Source of the DNA: Acanthaster planci
Taxonomy: Eukaryota > Echinodermata > Asteroidea > Valvatida > Acanthasteridae
DNA length: 64,000 nucleotides
Assembly: GCF_001949145.1 (NCBI RefSeq)
Contig: NW_019091390.1
Span: 1,357,551-1,421,550 of the forward strand
Direction: 5' to 3'
A program made the translations under genes and the position numbers. Every line of letters begins with the position of its first letter. Positions within the stretch are counted from its first letter, which is position 1. Below the pieces are notes generated by a model. It saw only the letters and a list, made by a program, of their open reading frames with translations, was not told the DNA's origin and did no database searches. Below are positions 36,445 to 46,000 of the stretch, piece after piece.

Positions 36445-38769
36445 ATGCGAATTGAATTGCTTCTGTTTTTGACACTTGCTTGCAAGGTGGAGAGTAACTG
36501 GGATATCACCCACAGTGATCCAGCCGAGGCAAACATGGTACATGTTCTCATACATAGGTAGATTTCCGCAGTTTTTGTGCTGCATCAGGCTCTTTATAGT
36601 GGTATGTTAGTCATTCCTACAGGCCTAGTAACAACTGCAATAGCCGTACAATACTTAGAGTACAAGTTTTTCCTCCAACGTAGTTTGTTCAAATTTTCAC
36701 ATCAGCAGCTAGCTAGACGCCATTACTGCAGGGCCACTACTCATACGCATGGGTCCTTCAGTTGAGCACACGCGCACTTTAGCATGTCGCTACACCCTAT
36801 TGGTCAAAAAGGATGTAACGCACGCGTACAACCTGCGTGGAACATGTGATCAGGAAGTATTGGTTCTTAAATTCCGGTCCACAGATTAGCCTGTATATTG
36901 CATCTTGATGCCTCAACTCAATAATCACGTCTGGTGTTTCATTGTCTTTCGGGAACCAGGCACAAAGTTGAGTTGGCGTACAGCTGCGCTGATATTGATA
37001 GGACAGACTATTGTGCGCGCGTGCTGCTTCCAAATGACCCTTGACGCGCTTCAGTTTGAGCATGCGCTGTTGGAATACCGATCTGGGCTCATGATTCCAC
37101 CTGATATGCTTTTTGAAGTCCGAACAAGACAGGGATAGAAAGCTTCTCACATGTTCAACAGGCAATTGAAGCACAGAATGTACTTTCAATGCGCGAGCCG
37201 CCGTGATGTCCTACAAATTTAATTTAATGTTTTGTTTTAAAGCAGCTCAAGTTTTTTTAATTCACATTATTATTATTTTTTCATTTGTATGATATTGCTG
37301 CATTTTTGTTTCCGACAGGGGTTTACTACTTTCAACATGAAGTGCAACGACGATGAAACTGTGTGCCATCATAGCTTCACTATGCATGTTTACGGACGAC
37401 TGTTTTTAAGTAGGCTCCTATGTATTCCCCCCCCCCAAAAAAAAGATCAGGCTTGGGATAGACATGTAAATCAGTGACTGGCAATTTTCATGCCTTATTT
37501 GATGTTGATTAGACTTCATCTCTCGATCATCTTTACACGTAAGAAAAAAAGACTGTGTAGATACTTCTTTACTATCCCGCTGCTGGCCGCTGGGTAAGTT
37601 TAATGAGTGTATTTTACAAGCTTGTGGCAGTTTTTACTAGAATTTGTACGCCTGTCTAGTGCTAGGGTCAAGACCCGGGCTCATCTCATCCCCCTTAACG
37701 TCATTTATTCAATTTTGTTCCCTCTCCCTTTATCGATAATTAACATAAAACCGGTATATCAGGTCTGAATATCATATTACAAATGAACTGTTTATGACCC
37801 CCATTAAATTGAAATGCAAAGACAGCACCAGTCAGATAGTCGACCGTGTACATTTTATGTTTTATTTATTGCTTTTTATTGTTTTATTTATTCATCGCTG
37901 TTGAATCTGTTCTCTGTTGTGGTACTGCATAAATTTTGTGAGCATTTCTGATCAGATTTCGTTCCTTTTGACTATACCTCATCAATTAACCACCGTTCAC
38001 GTCTGCATTTTTATGTGAAGAGTTATTGACAGGGCAATGTTTTGTATTATGGTACTCATGTAGCTGTTTTTAACAACATATCAGATCCTTTAAACCAAAT
38101 TTTGTTGGTCGCTCCACAGTTTCAACGGCATACATGAAAAACCCTTTCAAGTTTCAGTTAAACATCACGGAAGGAGGCAACAACTGGAAAATTCATTTCG
38201 CACAAGGTGAGACTGACTAATTTCATCCATGATCTGTGTCTCGTTATGTAAAAATTATCTAGTCGTATGGAGAATGGACGTTTCGTCAAAATTCACGTAC
38301 TAACTGACTCTAAAACTTTCCTGCGTTCCTACTGCCCCAATCCAATTAAGAGCGCTTGCAGCGACTTGGAAGGCAAAGCATTGTGGGTACAACCACAAAC
38401 GTGTCTTTGGGTGCAACTGCATTGCGCTTGGTGGAAGTTTGACCCTCCAAGGAGAGCGCAAAGAAATTTTGAAGGGATGCCGATTGGATACAAGGTTGCA
38501 ACACACATCTTGCTCACTTTTCGTTTTGGTTGGTTATCTGTGTCTTGTTCATAGGTGACCAGTCTGAGGAATATCGCTGGTGCGACAATGCGTTTTCCAG
38601 ATCCAGCATCATCAGATACGCCACTAGATTTGTGTTGTGCGTTGGGAACAGTTTTACCGGCATATCTGTGCCAGACGACTGCCCTAAACCGGTGACTTTG
38701 GTCGATTTAGACAATCACAACTTCGACGAGAAAATACGAGGCCAGCAAATGCTGTACTGTCTGTCTTAG
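36445..38769 (+). CDS. Gene B: small secreted cysteine-containing protein, array member 2 (unknown family)
   Basis: Exons 36445-36537, 37319-37409, 38120-38206, 38555-38769; CDS 486 nt, 161 aa; phases 0,1,1. Signal peptide MRIELLLFLTLACKVES followed by NWDITHSDP. Exon 2 differs from all the others: the N-M-T-C sequon is N-M-K-C, and the third Cys of C-x2-C is Ser (C-H-H-S), leaving two Cys there. Exon 3 (KNPFKFQLNITEGGNNWK) gains an N-I-T sequon. Exon 4 has EEYRWCDN, RFVLCVGN, CPKPVTLV and GQQMLYCLS. Mature Cys count is six. It is the most compact gene (2.3 kb), with AATAAA at 39109. An in-frame stop is near: ATGAACGTCAACAACCACTGA at 36381 ends before the start. Confidence 0.85.
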
Positions 38770-39108
38770 TTTAATCTTGCAGTCTTGTCAAATCATCATC
38801 AGTGGGACCTGAAATGTGTTTAAAGTAAGCAAAAATAGGGAGAAGCCATTTTCGATTATCATGTTTCGTGCTCAAAACAAAAAAGCTTACTTTGCTTTGC
38901 ATATATGAGCAGTTAAGCGTGGGGACAGATTGATTTGTCTCTTCGTGAAAAGGCTGTCTGTCAGTGTTCTTAAAATCATTATTTTGGTCCCTTTCTTACC
39001 CTCTCGACACTTTATGTCAACACTTCATGGGGATGAATTCTGAAGTTCAAGATAATCATCCGTTCGGGGAAACTGTTAAGAAGGTCAAGCCTGATTGCAC
39101 TTACTTGG

Positions 39109-39114
39109 AATAAA
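39109..39114 (+). terminator. Polyadenylation signal of gene B
   Basis: AATAAA 340 nt after the stop, in TTGGAATAAACGCTTC. The same sequence context recurs at 59253-59270 in the relic between genes D and E. Confidence 0.45.
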
Positions 39115-39385
39115 CGCTTCGCTCATGTTTGTCCTAAGCAGGGAATATGTAGAAAGAAACTTTAAATTATGCCTACGGTTTCCCTAAAACTGAACTAATG
39201 AAGCTTGATGTATTTTAATCAAAAAAGAGGATTTTCTCGGCACATAATTGTGTTTATTTATTACACAACACCCACACTAAACCTTTTGTGAAGGTATTTT
39301 AAACCTCTGTCGGCTCACGGCTCATGACCATTTCGTACATTTAATTAGTGGCAGCTCAAGGTGTTCGTCATTTATTAGCTAGCCA

Positions 39386-39812
39386 TGCGTTTCAGTCGTT
39401 GTACATCCCTTCCCTGAATACAGCAGTGTTACACGCAAGGGAAGCCTCGAATGAGGGTAATCGAACGCTGCAGTGTACTCGTCAAGGCATTCTGGGAAAA
39501 AGGTCAAGTCCCGCCACGTTCCATCATGTACGTCCATATGCACGTGCGTTCCTTTAGCTATCACGTGACCTGCGTGCCTGCCCTGGTGTCAGCCACTGCT
39601 ACCCCGGCTGGCGAGCGGGTCTCTGGACGCTGCCCGAGTGTAATGACGTCACGGATGGACTGTTCGAGCATGGACGTACATGATGGAACGTGGCGGGGAC
39701 TTGACCTTTTTCCCAGAATGCCTTGGCGAGTACACTGCAGCATTCGATTACCCTTATTTCGAGGCTTCCCTTGGTGTAACACCGGTGGATTCAGGGAAGC
39801 TAATCGAACGCA
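39386..39812. repeat. Foldback element, copy 1
   Basis: A long inverted repeat. The left arm (AAGCCTCGAATGAGGGTAATCGAACGCTGCAG ... CATCATGTACGTCCA) is mirrored by the right arm (TGGACGTACATGATGG ... CTGCAGCATTCGATTACCC...CGAGGCTTCCC). The right terminus is GAAGCTAATCGAACGCA. The arms are about 100-150 bp around a loop of about 110 bp containing TGACGTCA-like sequence. Same family as 43873-44175. Confidence 0.9.
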
Positions 39813-39877
39813 CTCATAGAGATCTTGAGGTGACGCTGGACGCGTAAAATTGTCCCAACTTGGGCCGTGTCCGAAAC

Positions 39878-39981
39878 AGGCTTCCAGAGCTACGGCTAGG
39901 TCAGTTGTCTACGCGTTTCCACACATTTCCAATGGAGCGAAGACCAAGACGTAGCCCTAGACAACAGATTCGGATGCAGCC
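39878..39981. repeat. Short dispersed repeat, inverted copy of 10391-10500
   Basis: Starts AGGCTTCCAGAGCTACGGCTAGG and ends CAGATTCGGATGCAGCC. It matches the reverse complement of the NUP155-intron copy and lies 66 bp from the foldback element. Confidence 0.65.
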
Positions 39982-40539
39982 CTTGACCCTTGTGGACGCC
40001 TACGCGTACAAATGAAACGCATACAAGCGCATGAGACGTGACACACATTTAAATTGATGTGACAAACAGTCCTATTATTTCACGCATGTGCCAATGTGGC
40101 TACCGTTATTCTATCTCTGGCTTAAAGACTTTATTAAAAGCAGCATTTCGCCGTAAAAAAAAACAAAGTGTGATTTTTATTTCTGGCAGATTCTAAAGGA
40201 GGAAGCGTATGGATTATCTTTTGCCAAATGTTTTTCGTTATTTTGTAAAGAAGTTCTCTGTTGCAGATCCCAAACTCATGTGAAGCGAACTTGCCTCACT
40301 GAGTTAGTGAAGCTCTAATGAATACTCACTACACATCGGGGTTTCTGGCGAATATGCACTACACTATAGTGTAATTCGACCACCAGAAGCCATTCCTGCG
40401 GTGGCACAACGCTCGTGGACAGGTGGTACGCGTGCGTTACATACCTCTTCAACCAACAGGGTGTCGTGATTTGCCAAATGCGCGCGCGTCAAGCTGAAGA
40501 ATGTGCGTGTGAGTGCGGTGCCACCGCAGTTATGGCGTA

Positions 40540-40700
40540 CTAATACGGGCGATTCACAATAGTGCGCCACCGAGAGTTTGCAACACGTTGGCCAATCATA
40601 ACGCGCAAAATTTGTCGACCCTTTCCAAACGTGCATTGGGTCGACAAATTTCGCGTTGCAAACTCTTGGTGGCGCACTATTGTGAAACGGCCATATTGGA
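40540..40700. repeat. Palindromic MITE, copy 2
   Basis: Termini ACTAATACGGGCGATTCACA and the mirrored ...TGTGAAACGGCCATATTGGATT. Internal GCGCCACCGAGAGTTTGCAA is mirrored by TTGCAAACTCTTGGTGGCGC. The core GGCCAATCATAACGCG is shared with 36047-36203. Confidence 0.85.
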
Positions 40701-42079
40701 TTAGTTTATAGTTTGAAGTGATAACTAGAAGGTGGCGATGCCTGGCAGATTTCTGGTGAAAATTTATTCTGCTCTGAAAACGTTCTCTGGAAATTCGGAA
40801 ATTCGTAACAATCTTTATGTACAGTTGACGTGATAGTTGAACATGTTTTTGTTAATATCCCGTTTCATAATGGAGTTTGTGTCGCTGAAATGAAAGATGA
40901 AAAATTAAACCTTCAATACAAAATGTATTGTAATGTACTGTTTCTGTCTATTATAACAGGCCTCAGTCAAGAAAACAAAATCGTCGAAATTGGACCTGAG
41001 GGATATCAAGTGCTAATCAACAATGACGTAGGCAGAAACCTAAAACAATCAAAATAGAGAATACGTACGGGGCGGCCAAGCCAATTCCCACACATCTCAT
41101 TGCTGGGTATCATGGGCGAAGTGTGTGTGTGTTTTGGGAAGGGGGAATTTATGCCCGCACCCCTCTTCTAGTTAAATCAAGGGAATTAAGGAACAGTGTC
41201 AGTCTGATTAATTTATCGGTCATTTGCTTGTCAAGCACGGAGTGTTGGTTCTGTTTTGAAACAAAATTTTACTAAATCGTGCCACAAATCAACATCCCCA
41301 ATTTTTCCCCATTGCCCCAAGTTAATTCTGTAACCCTGAATATTACACTTCCTTTCGACGTGTGGAAATTAACGACTTGACAGTGCAAGGCAGTAACTTG
41401 ACCGGACCCTCGTGAACCATACGGAGTTGTGCTTTGCAACTTGCCAATCCTCTGTTGGGCCTTCTCGTTTTGAAGACTTCGTTTCAGACAAAATTAACAA
41501 ACGATCATATTGAAACTTTTTGTGTGTGCTCTAGAAGGCTTAAACCGAATAAAACACCACGTCATCCTGAAACGAAATGCTACATGAAATTTAGCCTCAA
41601 AGTGGTTGCTAAGATGACAAACTATTTCCATTATCAATCAATCAATCTTGGTCTTTTTTTCACTCAAATTCTCAATTTTAGAAGTGTTCCCAGAACACTG
41701 AGCCACTGCATACGACAGGCCAGAATCTCAAGTACGCAATACCATCAGTTTTATCTAGCTAGATTTTTGGTTCGACTTTCATGAGTTACTTCGGCCACTT
41801 CTGCGCAGCGCGATCTACGCGTTTTACATGCACACAACCGATCCGCCCATGTACTGTGCACGGTACAATGCGTCGGAGCCGGTGTACACATTCATAAGGG
41901 TCATGCATGTATAGTACATGTCAAACTGGGGATACCCTTTCCAACATTTCGTGACAATGCTATAATGACAGACACAAAACCTCAATGCAACGCACACTGT
42001 ACACAGAGGTATTTGCAGTAAACAAGATTTCAGCCACTGGTTGATTGAAATGTTGCCCAAAGAGAGCAAACGTCAAAGT

Positions 42080-42960
42080 CGCCTCCACTTCGGTGTCGAA
42101 GCTGGAGCGGCTTGTACACCAGTCTGAGCCACGGCGTGGATGGTAGTGAGGTAGATGTGATCAAAGTTGTTCACTAAAAACTCTTACAATAGAAATCAAA
42201 GGAAAATTTATAGATTTGTCTATTGACTGAGTGATGGATGGAGGGCAAACGACCCGTGTCCCGATTTGTCTATGGCAAAACGTCCCGGTTTTTGTTTCTT
42301 TCATTGAAGCGTCCTGGTTTTGCTTCCGAAATCATCAGCACGTGGCATTCTGCCACTCTGACACCTTTAGTTATGCCACTCAAAAATCGTAATAACGCTG
42401 TACAATTTGAAATCTAGCTCGAATAGACGTAACTAAATGGACAATACGATCATTGATGAAAATAAAACTGTCAGGAGTGCGGCACTTTTGTAATAATTTA
42501 TAATATATAATTTCATTTTCAAATTAGTTGATGTAGCCTATTATTTCATTGAGCTAAGAACAAACTTAAGCGGCCTTCGAAGTTGCAACTCTCCCAACTA
42601 CCTTCAATTTTTGTGTGTCTTGTTAGCCTTTGGTTGCCCCCTGGTTTGCCATTTTGTACAATTTCACAATCAGTAAAAGGTAAAACTCATAGCACAGTGG
42701 CTATTCATGCGCATGCGTGCACAATTAATGAACTAATTTGGGAACAGATCCAGGGTAGTCTATACGCTTGAATGCGGCTTGCCTAATTTGGATTCTATTC
42801 TCAACTGGTTACCAATCACAACCCCCGTGGTCACCAAATACGAGGCTCTTTAACTGGCAGAACATCGTGCTGTGACCTAGCACTCCTCCGCCTTATCCAG
42901 CCATAAAATGAACTGACAATGATCGGATCCGATCAGATTACCTTTACATAGCTTGACTGA
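42080..42960 (+). repeat. Upstream block of gene C, paralogous to 51190-52010
   Basis: Collinear similarity over about 850 bp with the region upstream of gene D: CTTCACTTC.GTGTCGAAGC near the start, ACGTCCCGGTT, GCATTCTGCCACT, TAAGCGGCCTTCGAAGTT, TTGCCCCTGGTT/TTGCCCCTTGGTT, GGATTCTATTC.C..CTGGTTACCA and GATCGGA.CCGATCAGAT. The later part also aligns with 60350-60735 upstream of gene E. Confidence 0.85.
42694..42742 (+). promoter_or_regulatory. Distal conserved block upstream of gene C
   Basis: CAGTGGCTATTCATGCGCATGCGTGCACAATTAATGAA: a GCGCATGCG palindrome next to an A/T-rich AATTA homeodomain-like core. Counterparts occur at 51772-51820 and 60501-60550 upstream of genes D and E, at similar distances (about 230-320 bp) from the start codons. 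Confidence 0.5.
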
Positions 42961-42965
42961 GAACA
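42921..42965 (+). promoter_or_regulatory. Proximal conserved block (core promoter?) of gene C
   Basis: GATCGGATCCGATCAGATTA followed by CCTTTACATAGCTTGACTGA. The same block precedes gene D (51973-52015) and gene E (60701-60736), always with TGACTGA 37-52 bp before the start codon. That spacing suggests the transcription start. Confidence 0.5.
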
Positions 42966-43011
42966 AATGTTGTTGGAATCTTGCTTGACTGGCCCCTAAA
43001 AATTAATAGTC

Positions 43012-46000
43012 ATGGTCACAACATTGATGAAGACCCTCTCTCTCGTTTGGATGCTTCTCTCCACTGTGAAGAGTAAAGAGCCTAACTGGGACGATGATAA
43101 CAGTAACCCATCACTGACAAATTTGGTAAATATTCTCAATCTTTGATCAGACAGTATCAGTGTGCTTGTTTCACATTTTAGAAACCTCTAGTGGAACGCG
43201 TTTTCTTTTCAGGTAAAATTATGAGCTATGCTACGGGCGCCTGTAGAGAGTTATATAATCACTGGAACTGCATAAAGCAACCACAAGTGAGATCAGTGAC
43301 GCAGTGCAAATCTGACACCAGATCTAGTCCTCTAACTTGAGGATCCATCGTTTAAAAATCAACACGTCGACGGAACGAAACAGCTTGATTTCTTAGTCCG
43401 AGATTTACTTGCCCTTACATACGCTTTTATATATATTTTTTTTATTGAAACTACCTTTATTGCGAATACAGGTAGAATATATGTACATGAAAACAACTTT
43501 AAGGCAAGGGAAATTTATTACAATGAGGATCATATGAAATCAATTTTCAAATGAAAAACTGTGGCGCAGAGTCCCCCCCCCCCGAAGTCCAGGTTTCGCT
43601 GAAAATAATGTACCGGTAGTGATCGACAGTTCTCTAAGTGGGTGTGCCTCATAGAGCTATATATATATAAAACAGCTCTATGGTGTGTCCAAGTAAACAG
43701 TAGAATCGCATGCTGTGAACCTCTACCTTCGGCTGGGGCAGGTTGGGGAAAGTGTTAGTAACTAACCCCCTTGGGTGTATGTAAAATCATATTGAAATCG
43801 GAGGATTTGGGACTGTTAGGGTTAATTAAAGCAGTTCTAGGTACATCGAGTGTGAATACAACATATAGTGGGTGCGTTCGATTAGCTTCCTAACCAGTGT
43901 TCCACACAAGGGAAGCCTCATCAAAAACCGGCTAATCGAACGCTGCACTGTATTCAACAAGACATTCTGGGGAAAAGGTCAAGTCCCCGCCACGTTCCAT
44001 CATGTACGTCCATGCACAAACAGTCCATCCGTGACGTCATTACACTCGGGCAGCCTCCAGAGACCTGGTCGCCAGCTGGAGTAGTGGTGGCTGACACCAG
44101 GGCAGGCACAACGATGATGGCTAAACGAACGCTCTCGTGTAAGTTTGACTTACACGTGTAAGCTAATCGAACGCAAATTGGAAGGCGTGCACAGTAAATC
44201 AACTTCCTTTGAAGTCCTGACCTTGACAACACACTTAATTACTACAGTAGCTTGCTATTCCTGGCTTACAGTGGCTCTTTATTTTTTCAGTACGAACGTT
44301 TTGCGCCAACATCAGTATGCAACAGTTGACCAATAACAATCAGGTTCTTAAGTGACTTCGTCACAAAGGCGGACGCGCCACGATTTACAGGGTAGGACCC
44401 ACTGGACGATCGCTGAAGATGCGCGTTAACTTCCGGTTCCATGGTTCAATGCATGTGAACCTTATGTGCAGTGCACATGTGCAGTGGGCGTGGTTTAAAC
44501 CGAAGTGACGTCACACTTACAAACTGGATACGCGAAATTAGTGCTCTGAAATATGAGATTTCCGAGCTTTCGGTAACTGAGTACCTTCTTCAGGGCAAGC
44601 AGATTCAGTTCTGAACGAACGCAGAAAAATCCAAGTTCATTCCCCTTGGATGCAGCGTTCGAAGTTCGAGCACTAATTTGATATTATATTCTTGTCGTTA
44701 TTTTGATCACGGTGCGACGCACCCCTTCCATATTACATGAAATCTGTCGGCCGTTTCCAAACGCGCATTGGCCAACAGATTTCAGGCAATGTGATTGGCC
44801 AACGCGTTGCAAACGCTTGGAGGCGCGCTTTTGTGACTCGCCCGCATTGCAACTATTATCTTCCACTTTGTTTTACTTCAATGCAATGTTAACATGTTTT
44901 GTGTAATATCATGTAACATTGTAATTTCATTCTGAACAGGGATTTCGTGTACACAATATGACATGCAACGACGATGCAACTGTATGTGAGCACTGCGCTT
45001 ACACTGAACTTGTTGGGACACCACTTGTAGGTATGTACTTTCTTTTCAAAATAACGCAAAGTTAAGTATACAATACTGTCCACCTTGTTATCATCATTAA
45101 TCACTTGCACATGCACGTGCTTTGCCATGCTATTCTGCCCACGTCATCTCGTGTAGGTACAAATTTTGTGATTTTTTTCACGCCAAGTTTCCCCTCTCCA
45201 TATAGATTTGAAGGGCCAGAACATCACAAGCTAGCAAAATAATTCATTGACCTGCTTAGTCATTGTGTGGGAGTGGAAACTCTCGGATTCTTAAAAACCC
45301 AGACTTAAACTGGAGCTGTCGTGTGTGTTTCATTTAAAAATACGACAAATTTCGGCGATACCAAAGTTGAATGTCCCTTGTCGGGAGAGTTTATAATGGG
45401 TAACAATGTTTGCTTGAAAATTTATCCCTCTCTTAAATAATTGCCGGTTCCGTGACGTCGCTTTGAAGCGCCGCAAAGTCTCTGGTTCTTGAGGGTGTGG
45501 TAAACAAATCCCAAATGTAAACCTGTCGCTTGTCGTTTGATACCTGATGACATTATGACACAACAATTGTATCCAAACAATTTTTTAGGGACGCTCTATC
45601 AAATTATGTGGAGAGAAAACCCAACTATATATTCTTCCAGTTGGGCATTGGCCTTTTTTTCCTGTAAAGTGGTACTTGCACAGACATCACGCAGGAGACC
45701 GGTAATGATCAACCCTGACACTGTAGATAGTTGACTTGTTTTTAACTCATTTATTATTTTTGAAGTCCTCTTAGGTTTTTAGTTTGGGCAATTGTGTTTC
45801 AAGTAATGAAAAAAGAATAAAGACTATATTTTTCCGAATAAAAACCAAAAGCCCCCAAATCCCAAATTCCCTACCGACCAAGCACATGCGGATTTCCATT
45901 CATAAAACCCCTTTTAGTCTGGGAGTCAAAAGAAGTCAACATACATTGAATCCCCAGAGGGTTTTTCCAAGAATTTTACTTTCATTTTTTCTGAACCCCT

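Larger units (their letters stand above)
38770..43011. other. Spacer between genes B and C
   Basis: Holds the gene B 3' flank (to about 39335), a foldback element, a short dispersed repeat, a MITE, and from about 42080 the upstream block shared with gene D. The plus-strand open frame at 41434-41784 (116 codons) is not recognised and has no paralogue in the window. Confidence 0.5.
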
